Assembly (NCBI GenBank): GCA_012267385.1
Contig: JAAXGW010000021.1
Span: forward strand, 1 to 64,000
Reading direction: 5' to 3'
Length of the DNA stretch: 64,000 bases
Source: OMG group bacterium
Lineage (GTDB): Bacteria; Pseudomonadota; Gammaproteobacteria; Pseudomonadales; Azotimanducaceae
Each line of letters opens with the position of its first letter. The first letter of the stretch is position 1. Below the pieces are notes generated by a model, which saw only the letters and a program-made list of their open reading frames with translations, was not told where the DNA came from and did no database searches. Below are positions 29,084-37,693 of this stretch, one piece after another. Position numbers and translations under genes: made by a program.

Positions 29084-30547
29084 ATGAGCGTAATGCTGCT
29101 CATACTGTTATTGCTCGGTGCAGGTGTAGTCGCATGGGTGTCCGAGCGAGTGAATACCACTCTTCCCAATTGGATCGCGCTAATCACTTTCATTGCCGCG
29201 ACTCTGTGGGTGCTAGTCATTTGGTTCAACGGTCCTGATACGTCTGGACTATACGCAGATCTGAATCGTGAGTGGATCCCACGATTTGGAATCTACCTAC
29301 ATTTACGAGTTGATGCTCTATCGCTAATGCTCATCGGACTCACGACTTTTCTTGGAATTGTCGCCGTAGTGTCTTCATGGACAGAAACGAAGACTCGTCA
29401 TGGATTCTTCCAGTTCAACATCCTTTGGGTCATGGCGGGTGTGGTCGGTGTGTTTTCTGCTTTCGATCTTTTCCTCTTTTTCTTCTTCTGGGAAGTCATG
29501 TTGATTCCCATGTACTTCTTGATCGCGATTTGGGGACACGAAGATAAAGAGTACGCGTCAATGAAGTTTTTCCTGTTTACGCAAATCAGCGGGCTGTTAA
29601 TGCTCGTTGCAATCGTCGCGTTGGTTTGGATCAACTACGACATTAGCGGTGTTTTAACTTTCGATTACGACGTGTTGAAAAAAGCAAATCTTGACATTGC
29701 GACCGCGCGACTGTTAATGCTCGGCTTTTTCATCGCATTCATGACAAAACTCCCTAGCGTACCGGTCCATACCTGGCTACCAGATGCTCATACGCAAGCG
29801 CCCACGGCGGGATCGGTAATTTTGGCGGGCATCTTGCTCAAAACAGGGGCATATGGAATCATTCGATTCGTGGTACCGATGTTCAACGAAGCATCGCGAG
29901 AATTCTGGATATGGGGAATGTCCCTTGGAGTCGTAAGCATTCTGTATGGAGGGTACCTCGCATATAGCCAAACAGACTTCAAACGTTTGGTGGCATATAG
30001 CTCAATCGCTCACATGGGATTCATTCTTGTTGGAGTGTATTCTTTTAGCAAACTGGGAACTCAAGGTGCAATAATCACCATGATTGCACATGGTTTTTCA
30101 ACGGCCGCGCTGTTTATGATGGCTGGTGCTTTACAAGAACGCTTGCACACCCGGGAAATGTCGAAGATGGGCGGATTGTGGGTGCGCGCCCCTCGCATGG
30201 GCGCAGTGACGATGTTCTTCGTAGTCGCGTCGGTGGGTATGCCCGGACTAGGCAACTTTATTGGCGAGTTTTTGGTGCTGATTGGTGCATTCCAAAAGAG
30301 CGTTGTCCTTACGGTATTTGCAGCAATCGGAATCGTCGTTGCCGCAGTATATGGCTTGTCGTTAATGCAACGATCATTTCAGGGAGTACCCAATCCTGAT
30401 GTCCCGAAGGTGCACGACTTCGCGTTTCGAGAGATGAGCGTGATGGTACTTTTAATGATTGCATTGATTTGGGTAGGCATCTATCCGCAATCACTGTTAC
30501 AGATGACAGCACCTCTGCTGTCCGGACTGATCGAGTTGCCTTCATGA
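29084..30547 (+). CDS. nuoM: NADH-quinone oxidoreductase subunit M
   Basis: A 487-residue antiporter-like proton pump with about 14 helices. It has FFFWEVMLIPMYFLIAIWG (conserved Glu) and LPSVPVHTWLPDAHTQAPTAGSVILAG (the Proton_antipo_M core). The stop overlaps the nuoN start (ATGA). Confidence 0.96.
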   Translation: MSVMLLILLLLGAGVVAWVSERVNTTLPNWIALITFIAATLWVLVIWFNGPDTSGLYADLNREWIPRFGIYLHLRVDALSLMLIGLTTFLGIVAVVSSWTETKTRHGFFQFNILWVMAGVVGVFSAFDLFLFFFFWEVMLIPMYFLIAIWGHEDKEYASMKFFLFTQISGLLMLVAIVALVWINYDISGVLTFDYDVLKKANLDIATARLLMLGFFIAFMTKLPSVPVHTWLPDAHTQAPTAGSVILAGILLKTGAYGIIRFVVPMFNEASREFWIWGMSLGVVSILYGGYLAYSQTDFKRLVAYSSIAHMGFILVGVYSFSKLGTQGAIITMIAHGFSTAALFMMAGALQERLHTREMSKMGGLWVRAPRMGAVTMFFVVASVGMPGLGNFIGEFLVLIGAFQKSVVLTVFAAIGIVVAAVYGLSLMQRSFQGVPNPDVPKVHDFAFREMSVMVLLMIALIWVGIYPQSLLQMTAPLLSGLIELPS

Positions 30548-32001
30548 AGCTAGCAACGATGTTCCAGGCTGGGTTGCCATACCTCGTTCTGACTGGTGGA
30601 CTTCTAGTGGTCATGATTGGAGTAGCCATTAAACGCACTCACGCGGTCGCAGCGGTACTTACCATTGCGACGTTGATTGCAACGACTCTGTCTCACATTG
30701 TTGCTTACAGCGCGCTAGGCGATGGCGCAGTTCAAATCGATTCGATGTTCAAAATTGACGGCATCGCGTACCTGTTCAACATTTTGTTTTTGCTCGCAGC
30801 ACTCGTGGTCGCGTTCTTAGGGAGCGAATTTCTCAATCGGCGTATTCGTTTCAAGGAAGAGTTCTATTTACTCTTACTTTGTGCCACTCTCGGTAGTCTA
30901 GTTTTACCAGCGGCAGTTCACTTTGCCTCGCTCATTCTGGGTTTAGAGATTGTTGGTATTTCGCTTTATGCGATGATTGCGTACCCAGAAAAAGCTCGTC
31001 CACCGCTGGAAGCGGGTTTGAAATATTTAGTGCTCTCTGGTGTAGGATCGACCGCGCTTCTGTTTGGGATGGCGATGATCTATGCAGGTTCTGGTTCAAT
31101 GGAGTTTGCGAATTCGCTACCGTCAGACGGAAGTATGGAAGGGCAATATTTCTACTTAATTGGTAATGCGTTTTTTTGGAGCGGAATCGCCTTTAAACTA
31201 TCGCTAGTGCCGTTCCATATTTGGACTCCGGACGTGTATCACGGTGCTCCCTCAATTGTCACGGGCTTTCTAGCGACAGTGTCTAAAGGTGCCGTGTTTG
31301 CGGTCGTTTTTCGATATGCTATCGAAGGCAATGTACTTGACTCCGGGAACGTGCAATTTGCACTTTCTGTAATTGCTTGTATTTCGATGGTGATTGGAAA
31401 TCTACTTGCATTGTTGCAGACGAACTTGAAGCGGTTGTTGGCGTATTCGTCCATTGCACACATGGGATACTTACTTATCGCATTGTTAGTAGTCGAGTCG
31501 AATAGTGCCCTTGGATACGAAACTGTGATCCTGTACCTAGTGGGTTACTTTCTTATGACATTGGCCGCATTTGGAGTGGTTTCGGTGCTGTCAATGAATC
31601 AGGAACAAGAATTGGAAACGATTGATAGTATTGGTGGTTTATTGTGGAGACAACCCATAGCCGGAGCGGTGCTCATAGTTTCCGCGATATCTCTTGCGGG
31701 GATACCACTAACGATCGGTTTTTTCGCGAAGTACTACCTTTTCTATGCAGGTATCGATGGCGGTATGTGGACGTTGATTGGAGCGTTAGTGGTGGGAAGT
31801 GCGATTGGTATCTACTACTATCTACGAATCGTATTCACGGCGATCAAGCGACCTCTGGATGATGCCGAGGCGATGACCGGATTGCCTTGGACTGGTTTAG
31901 GAATACTCGTTGTTTTGGGTTTGTGTATTCTGGCGTTAGGAATCTATCCCACTAATCTGATCGATTTAATTCAAAATGTTGTTCAAGCCTCAGGATTCTG
32001 A
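30544..32001 (+). CDS. nuoN: NADH-quinone oxidoreductase subunit N
   Basis: About 485 residues from ATG 30544 (MKLATMFQAGLPYLVLTGG); the open frame starting at 30469 is inside nuoM. It is the third antiporter-like pump, with FASLILGLEIVGISLYAMIAY (conserved Glu) and FKLSLVPFHIWTPDVYHGAPSIVTGF. It closes a complete operon of 13 reading frames for the 14 subunits. No obvious terminator separates it from the dehydrogenase gene 28 bp further on. Confidence 0.96.
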   Translation: MKLATMFQAGLPYLVLTGGLLVVMIGVAIKRTHAVAAVLTIATLIATTLSHIVAYSALGDGAVQIDSMFKIDGIAYLFNILFLLAALVVAFLGSEFLNRRIRFKEEFYLLLLCATLGSLVLPAAVHFASLILGLEIVGISLYAMIAYPEKARPPLEAGLKYLVLSGVGSTALLFGMAMIYAGSGSMEFANSLPSDGSMEGQYFYLIGNAFFWSGIAFKLSLVPFHIWTPDVYHGAPSIVTGFLATVSKGAVFAVVFRYAIEGNVLDSGNVQFALSVIACISMVIGNLLALLQTNLKRLLAYSSIAHMGYLLIALLVVESNSALGYETVILYLVGYFLMTLAAFGVVSVLSMNQEQELETIDSIGGLLWRQPIAGAVLIVSAISLAGIPLTIGFFAKYYLFYAGIDGGMWTLIGALVVGSAIGIYYYLRIVFTAIKRPLDDAEAMTGLPWTGLGILVVLGLCILALGIYPTNLIDLIQNVVQASGF

Positions 32002-32029
32002 CGCAGGCTTTTTTCTTTAGAGATCACTA

Positions 32030-33031
32030 ATGACTCTTCGCGTGCTTTGGCCCCGTCGCGATCCAAATAAGGACAATTCGGCTGAATTGGAGGGTCTCGG
32101 AGAAGACCTTGAGGCGATATTTGGTGGTGGTATGGACAACGTAACCGAAGAACAGTGGGCTACCTGCGATGGTATAGTGGGTACGCAACCATCACCGGAA
32201 ATCATGGCGAAGATACGAAACTGCAAGATCTTTGTAAAAACCGCCGTGGGTTACGACGACGTTGACGTCGAAGCTTGGACAGCTCGAAACATTCCCGTTT
32301 GTAATTGCCCCGATTACGGTACACGGGAAGTTGCTGATCACACCATGGCATTGATGCTCGCTATTTTTCGTGGAATTACTTACCACGACCAGTTGCTTCA
32401 TGCCCGCCCGGATTTAAATTGGCACATGACAACGATTCCATTTGCCAAGAGACTCTCGACTCTAACCCTTGGTCTTATAGGCTTTGGACGTATTGCCGTT
32501 GCCACCGCACTTCGTGCGAAGGCTTTTGAGATAGATGTAGTCTTTTATGATGCGAATAAACCGAACGGTATCGAACACTCAATAGGCGTGCGGCGAGCCG
32601 ATTCGATGGAGAATCTTCTTCGACAATCGGATGTGGTGAGTATTCATGCGCCGCTGAATAAACGCACGAATCGAATGTTCAACACACAGTTGTTCAATCA
32701 GATGAAAAGAGGAAGCGTACTACTCAACACCGCGCGTGGTCCCATTGTTGATCTTGATGCACTGTATGATGCTATGAAGAAAGACATAGTGCTCGCAGCA
32801 GGTTTAGATGTATTGCCAGAAGAGCCGATGAACATTGAAAATAAGCTTATCAAGGCATGGTTGATTAAGGAAGAGTGGATCAAACATCGACTGGTCATTA
32901 CACCACACACGGCATTTATCACGCCCGAGAGCATGTACGACATCCGTCGCTTGACAGCACGGACTGCCGCTCGGTATCTACGAAATGGTGTGCTAGAAAA
33001 CTGCGTAAATAAAGACGCGCTACGATTGTAG
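32030..33031 (+). CDS. D-isomer-specific 2-hydroxyacid dehydrogenase
   Basis: A 333-residue NAD(H)-dependent oxidoreductase that interconverts 2-oxoacids and D-2-hydroxyacids. It has a Rossmann motif LGLIGFGRIAVATALRAKAF (about residue 146), catalytic Arg in LLNTARGPIVD, Glu in VLPEEP and His in ITPHTAFIT. The layout is closest to the C-terminal-binding-protein-like branch (IGTQPSPEIMAKIRNCK, VGYDDVDVEA). It follows nuoN closely, so it may share the transcript, though a link with complex I is not obvious. The substrate is unknown. Confidence 0.88.
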   Translation: MTLRVLWPRRDPNKDNSAELEGLGEDLEAIFGGGMDNVTEEQWATCDGIVGTQPSPEIMAKIRNCKIFVKTAVGYDDVDVEAWTARNIPVCNCPDYGTREVADHTMALMLAIFRGITYHDQLLHARPDLNWHMTTIPFAKRLSTLTLGLIGFGRIAVATALRAKAFEIDVVFYDANKPNGIEHSIGVRRADSMENLLRQSDVVSIHAPLNKRTNRMFNTQLFNQMKRGSVLLNTARGPIVDLDALYDAMKKDIVLAAGLDVLPEEPMNIENKLIKAWLIKEEWIKHRLVITPHTAFITPESMYDIRRLTARTAARYLRNGVLENCVNKDALRL

Positions 33032-33375
33032 GCGGTCTATAGAGTCTTTGTACACACCTTACGATTCTACCATATGTTTTTTTAGTGTAAGCTGATCATT
33101 GGAATATTTCTTGGGCGAGAATGAATTAAATATTGTGGAGGAGTCCCGTCAAACTAATCATTGCCTTCTTCTGAATATCGCCAATATCAAGAGGTACAAG
33201 TTTTAATACAAACCGTTCTTCGGATGCACGTCTCTCATAAACAAAATTCCGCATCGTTTCCCAAAAAATTTTCCCATGTGATTTTGGACATATATCACTA
33301 TAATTCAAGCCAACTACAGAAGTTTACGTTAAATTGTTAGTCCCGTCCACTCCATGATAGTTTATTGGTTTCAAA
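33032..33375. other. Intergenic region before the second restriction-modification pair
   Basis: A 344-bp AT-rich stretch, unlike the nuo genes before it, probably the left border of the inserted restriction-modification cassette. The only open frame of note is the short minus-strand one at 33126-33308. No terminator for the dehydrogenase gene was recognised. Confidence 0.45.
33126..33308 (-). CDS. Possible small protein, divergent from the methyltransferase
   Basis: Sixty residues from a TTG codon (NYSDICPKSHGKIFWETMRN...). The composition looks protein-like, with mixed charged and hydrophobic residues and no low complexity, but there is no clear ribosome site, no better start codon and no recognised family. 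It might be a fragment of a gene displaced by the neighbouring insertion or chance coding. Confidence 0.25.
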   Translation of the reverse strand: MNYSDICPKSHGKIFWETMRNFVYERRASEERFVLKLVPLDIGDIQKKAMISLTGLLHNI

Positions 33376-34815
33376 ATGAAACTATTCCAATCTGATTGCT
33401 TTGTAGAGTTCCATTCGACTACGACCGATAAACATCGAGAGAATGGACGTTACGGTGGTTCTCGAACTGAACGAGATCAGCTACTCCGTCGATTTGAATC
33501 CAAATTGTCGATCTCAGATTACTTAACGCGCCAATTAATTTCTTACCAAGGCAACAAACACGTACCCGGCTTTCGCTGGATGAAATTTAAAGAGGCGTTC
33601 TCCAGCCAGCTTGTCTCGGACCTGATTAGGACAACGGTTTCAGAGCAGGTATTGGATCCTTTTTCCGGTTCTGGGACTACGGCATTGACTGCGGGCTCGT
33701 TGGCCAAAACGGGAATTGGAATAGATGTTCTTCCTGTCGGAAACATGATTGCGCGTGCAATTCTAGCCATGGCAAGTCTTCACGATTTGCGAGAGTTTAA
33801 CGCGACCGCTGAACGATTTCTGGATTCGATCAATACTGAATCGATAGATCGAAAAAATTGTTTTCGACACATCCCCATCACCGAGCGTGCGTTTCCAGAT
33901 GAAACAGAAAGAGCACTAAGCAAAGCCAATCGATTTGTCGCTCAGTTGGAGGACCAAAACATCGCGTTACTCATGGAATTTGCTTGTTTGAGTGTACTCG
34001 AAGACGTGAGTTTCACCCGCAAAGACGGACAGTTTTTGAGATGGGATCCTCGCTCTGGAAGACAGGTATCTGCCCGTCTAAATAAGGGTTCGCTTCCATC
34101 TTTAAAAGATGCATTAAAAGAGCAATTACTCTGCATGAAGGCGGACTATCAAAGATTGAAAGAAACATATGCAAATGCAAGAGTCGAAATCGTCGATTCT
34201 TCTTGTTTCGAGGAGTTACCCTGCATGCCCACTGACTCGATTGACTTGGTATTGACTTCTCCTCCGTACGCAAATCGTTACGACTACACGAGAACGTACG
34301 CGTTGGAACTAGCATTCTTGAAATTTGACTCCGACTCTGTTAAGAAGCTTCGTCAAACTTTGTTGTCAGCCACGGTTGAAAATCACTCAAAAAGGTCTAT
34401 TGTTGAATCGTCTTACCGAAATTCGGATTTACCCATTAGAGTAAACGAACTCGTCGCGAATCAACGCGCACTTCAGGAAGTAATCTCAGTTTTCACCTTA
34501 AAAAAAGAGCAACTCAACAACCACAAAGTTATAGACTTAATACACAACTACTTTTTTGAAATGAGTTTGGTTGTAGCGGAACTGGCGCGAGTTTGTAGAT
34601 CTGGTGCTAACGTCTTTATGGTTAATGACAACGTTCAGTACGCTGGTGAAGAAGTACCCGTCGATCTAATCCTAACAGACATCGCGGAAGAACTAGGATT
34701 CGAGTGTCAACAAATCTACGTCTTGAAACGCGGTAAGGGAAACTCTAGCCAACAGATGGGACGATTTGGACGAACTGAAATTCGTAAGTGTTTGTATCAT
34801 TGGATTAGACGATAA
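33376..34815 (+). CDS. Site-specific DNA methyltransferase, probably N4-cytosine
   Basis: A 479-residue DNA methyltransferase. SAM-binding motif I is VLDPFSGSGTTALTAG (about residue 92), followed by GIGIDVLPVGN. Catalytic motif IV is TSPPYANRYDYTRTYALE (about 293), typical of N4-cytosine enzymes. The spacer of about 200 residues between them presumably contains the target-recognition region. It is followed after 7 bp by a nuclease gene, giving a type II restriction-modification pair inserted between the dehydrogenase gene and the TRAP operon. The recognition sequence cannot be told from sequence. Confidence 0.87.
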   Translation: MKLFQSDCFVEFHSTTTDKHRENGRYGGSRTERDQLLRRFESKLSISDYLTRQLISYQGNKHVPGFRWMKFKEAFSSQLVSDLIRTTVSEQVLDPFSGSGTTALTAGSLAKTGIGIDVLPVGNMIARAILAMASLHDLREFNATAERFLDSINTESIDRKNCFRHIPITERAFPDETERALSKANRFVAQLEDQNIALLMEFACLSVLEDVSFTRKDGQFLRWDPRSGRQVSARLNKGSLPSLKDALKEQLLCMKADYQRLKETYANARVEIVDSSCFEELPCMPTDSIDLVLTSPPYANRYDYTRTYALELAFLKFDSDSVKKLRQTLLSATVENHSKRSIVESSYRNSDLPIRVNELVANQRALQEVISVFTLKKEQLNNHKVIDLIHNYFFEMSLVVAELARVCRSGANVFMVNDNVQYAGEEVPVDLILTDIAEELGFECQQIYVLKRGKGNSSQQMGRFGRTEIRKCLYHWIRR

Positions 34816-34822
34816 CTATTAG

Positions 34823-35818
34823 ATGAGCATCGAACTCGATGTAGCAATCAGTCGAGCATTGCTTATTTCAAAGAAAATTCAAGCTTATCCCGATAGAACT
34901 AGCATTGAATTGATCGAAAGCTATTCGTTGTCGCTCAATTTCGAAAGTAATAGAGAAAAGTTCGGAATAAACGCTCAAGCATGGAACCAAGTAATGGAAG
35001 CGAACATTAAACCAAAGTTCGTATTCGCTCATTCAAATCTGCTGCATGCACATCCTTCAACATCGCTTTATTATCGAGGTATCTCAACACTCTCACTTAA
35101 GCGCGTACAGCAACTAGCTACATCAGTGGAAAAATGGGAGAATGGACGTTTCGTACAAGTTCCACCGATAACTCGTTGCGAACTAGTGGCCAGACTTTAC
35201 AACAAAGTGATTTCAGCTATCGTACTAAACTCAGACAACTGGTCGTTGGAAGACGGCCGGAGAAATCTCTTAGCCACGATTGGTGTTTCATTGGACGGTA
35301 CGCTACGTAACGTAATCGGAAAGGAAGGCGAAAGAGCAATTAGAGAGAGATTGTTGGAATGGTTAACTAATCACGATTCAATTTCGGTTCGACGGGACCA
35401 GAATGTAGTGTTCATCGGTGAAACCGAGTCAAAACGTATGGTCTTCGCTAACGAACCTGACATTCGGTTTGAGACACAGGACGACAAAGGTGTGTGGCAG
35501 ACAGTGTGTACGATTGAGATCAAAAGCGGTACTGATCCCGCTGGAGCGCTGGAACGATTAGGTGCAATTCAAAAAAGCTTTGCGGAAACACCCGCCCGTT
35601 GTCGGAACATTGCGGTTCTCGGTGTAGTTACACCTGAAATGAGACGAAGGCTTGATAGGTTAAACGTCGCGCGCGATTTCAACTTGTTCGAAATTTTGAA
35701 CAATCCAACCGAGTGGGACGAGTTCGTGAAGGAAATTTTCATTCACACGCTCAGAGTACCAGAACTCGAACTAGTTGCAAGTATCCGAAATGTAGGTGCT
35801 ATGAGATCAGACAAATGA
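34823..35818 (+). CDS. Type II restriction endonuclease, PD-(D/E)XK fold
   Basis: A 331-residue protein directly downstream of the methyltransferase. The nuclease core is visible as FANEPDIRFETQD, then TVCTIEIKSGTDPAGALERLGA, which gives the D ... E-x-K signature, with a helix Glu in GKEGERAIRERLLEWL ahead of it. The overall pattern is reminiscent of XcyI/Cfr9I-type enzymes, but I cannot confirm that family by eye. It cuts unmodified DNA at the site protected by its partner. Its TGA stop overlaps the start of dctP (ATGA at 35815-35818), an unusual coupling to a transport gene. Confidence 0.78.
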   Translation: MSIELDVAISRALLISKKIQAYPDRTSIELIESYSLSLNFESNREKFGINAQAWNQVMEANIKPKFVFAHSNLLHAHPSTSLYYRGISTLSLKRVQQLATSVEKWENGRFVQVPPITRCELVARLYNKVISAIVLNSDNWSLEDGRRNLLATIGVSLDGTLRNVIGKEGERAIRERLLEWLTNHDSISVRRDQNVVFIGETESKRMVFANEPDIRFETQDDKGVWQTVCTIEIKSGTDPAGALERLGAIQKSFAETPARCRNIAVLGVVTPEMRRRLDRLNVARDFNLFEILNNPTEWDEFVKEIFIHTLRVPELELVASIRNVGAMRSDK

Positions 35819-36897
35819 CCAAAGTTAAACAACAAGTCAAACCGAACGTACGGAAGTGGGTTAATAGAGTTTTGCAGTTAGCTGTCTTAATGGTTTCTTT
35901 CAAGTTTCAAATAGTGTTGTTCGGTTCCGACAGTGTTGAACTAGTCGACGGACCAAAACTCCGATGGGACATTTCGTTGTGGGGTACCACACGTCCTGGC
36001 ACGCGGGTCGTCGATGCTTTGTCAGAACAAGTCAAACAACATACCGACGGCAACTGGGAAATCAAACTTCATTACGGTGAAGCATTATCCAAGGCTCGTG
36101 AAAATCTTGATGGCATTTCAATTAGCGCTTTCGATGGGGCGATGATATGTAATTTCTATCATCCGAAGAAAAATCCTGGACTCATGGTACTCTCTTTACC
36201 GTTTCTCCCTATCGATAACTGGGACGATCATGTCAAAGTCCGAAAAGCGGTTTATGGACATGAGCAGGTAAAGAAAGAAATGGCGAAGTGGGGAGCACAA
36301 ATTTACTCGACTTCGTACTTGCCGATGTATGAAGTGATGGGTAAAGGTAAGCCCCCTCGTACAGTCGCCGACTGGAAGGCGTTGAACGTTCGAGCAGGAG
36401 GTGGGATAGGAGAAGTTCTTGCCAAGATCGGCGCGACTCCAACAAGTACGACCGCGACCGAGGTTTATACGGGCGTGCAACAAGGAACGATGGATGCTGC
36501 AGCATTCCCATTCACTTACGCTCACGTCTCTTATCGAATTCACGAAGTCTCAGATTGGTTTACCTCAAATTTCTCACCCGGAACCGCGGATTGCCCAGTT
36601 GTTTTCTCCAAGCGCTCGTATGACAAACTGCCTTCACAATATCAGGAACTACTTGAACGACTTGAACCCAACATCACCAAACAACAACGTCTAGCCTACG
36701 AACAGGTAGACTCAGAAAATCTACCGATGTTGCGGGAAAAACTCACTGAAGTTAGATATAACGATGAAGTGGTCAATCAGATAAGAGAGGACTATGCTCG
36801 TCCGGTGATCGAAGAATGGATCGAAGAGAATGAAAAATCTTTCGATGCCCGAGGGCTAGTACAACTAGTGTTTGAAGCGCTGGGACATGAGTATTAA
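35815..36897 (+). CDS. dctP: TRAP transporter substrate-binding protein (DctP family)
   Basis: About 360 residues from ATG 35815; the longer open frame from 35713 overlaps the nuclease gene. A basic N-terminus and hydrophobic stretch (VLQLAVLMVSFKFQIVLF) form a signal peptide. The periplasmic binding protein then shows family features: WGTTRPGTRVVDALSEQV, KGKPPRTVADWKALNVRAGGG and EVYTGVQQGTMDAA. It captures an organic acid for the DctQ/DctM permease encoded just downstream. The conserved Arg that usually binds the carboxylate is probably in LNVRAGGG. The start overlaps the stop of the restriction gene. Confidence 0.9.
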   Translation: MTKVKQQVKPNVRKWVNRVLQLAVLMVSFKFQIVLFGSDSVELVDGPKLRWDISLWGTTRPGTRVVDALSEQVKQHTDGNWEIKLHYGEALSKARENLDGISISAFDGAMICNFYHPKKNPGLMVLSLPFLPIDNWDDHVKVRKAVYGHEQVKKEMAKWGAQIYSTSYLPMYEVMGKGKPPRTVADWKALNVRAGGGIGEVLAKIGATPTSTTATEVYTGVQQGTMDAAAFPFTYAHVSYRIHEVSDWFTSNFSPGTADCPVVFSKRSYDKLPSQYQELLERLEPNITKQQRLAYEQVDSENLPMLREKLTEVRYNDEVVNQIREDYARPVIEEWIEENEKSFDARGLVQLVFEALGHEY

Positions 36898-37080
36898 ATA
36901 TTTGTTTTGGCTGTTGCTCACTAAGTATCAATTGATATCTGGAAAGCATGACAAGTAGCAACCAAATTGCGAACAAACACATACGTTCAACTGTTTGAAA
37001 CACACTGCGCACTACCCTCACTTGCCTAGTTCCAATCTCCGCTTATGGCACTTGTAGACCATTACGCGTCGTAGCACCAA

Positions 37081-37689
37081 GTGATTCAACCCAATCTCGA
37101 TCTGCTCGGTCGCATTCTTAAGCACACAGATCGAATCTATTCCTATTTAGAAAACGCGACTAACGCAGTCGCCGGGATTCTCATCTTCGCGCTAATGTGT
37201 TTTGGCGGAATTCGGATTGTGTTTCGTATTTTCGATATTTCACTGTATGGATTTATCGATATTGTGGAAGTGTCGATGGTAGGTTTTGCAGTGCTATCGA
37301 TTGCATTCGTCCAACGACTGGGAGGGCACGTTAGGATGGAATTGATTTTGACTGCTTTGAAAGGACGTTGGCTTTGGTTCGCCGAATTCATGGGTGGTCT
37401 CTTCGCGCTGTTCATAGTCGGTATTCTGATTCCTTCCTCGTACGCACACTTTCAAAGAGCGTTTGATATCGGTGATAGTACGATGGATATCGAACTGGTC
37501 ACTTGGCCTGCGAAACTAGTCGTACCGATTGCACTCGTCATCTTATTCGGTCGTTTAGTCATCCAAACTGTGGGATACTTGCGTCTCTTGTTCTGGCCAA
37601 GCTATGAACCAGTCGCAGTCCCCGTTATTCAAACAATGGAAGACAAGGCACGATCGGAAGCTGCATTAGCTGAGCGTCGACCAACATAG
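37081..37689 (+). CDS. dctQ: TRAP transporter small permease (DctQ family)
   Basis: A 202-residue protein with four transmembrane helices (AVAGILIFALMCFGG, VSMVGFAVLSIAFVQ, FMGGLFALFIVGILI, LVVPIALVILFGRLV). LGGHVRMELI is the usual DctQ signature between helices 2 and 3. GTG start. It is separated from dctP by 183 bp, longer than usual, in which a 12-bp palindrome TATCAATTGATA (36926-36937) is the only visible feature. It partners DctM. Confidence 0.9.
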   Translation: MIQPNLDLLGRILKHTDRIYSYLENATNAVAGILIFALMCFGGIRIVFRIFDISLYGFIDIVEVSMVGFAVLSIAFVQRLGGHVRMELILTALKGRWLWFAEFMGGLFALFIVGILIPSSYAHFQRAFDIGDSTMDIELVTWPAKLVVPIALVILFGRLVIQTVGYLRLLFWPSYEPVAVPVIQTMEDKARSEAALAERRPT

Positions 37690-37693
37690 ACTG

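Noticed and set aside
36926-36937. 12-bp palindrome TATCAATTGATA between dctP and dctQ
   Set aside because: Could be an operator, but AT-rich palindromes of this size occur by chance and no regulator gene is next to it.
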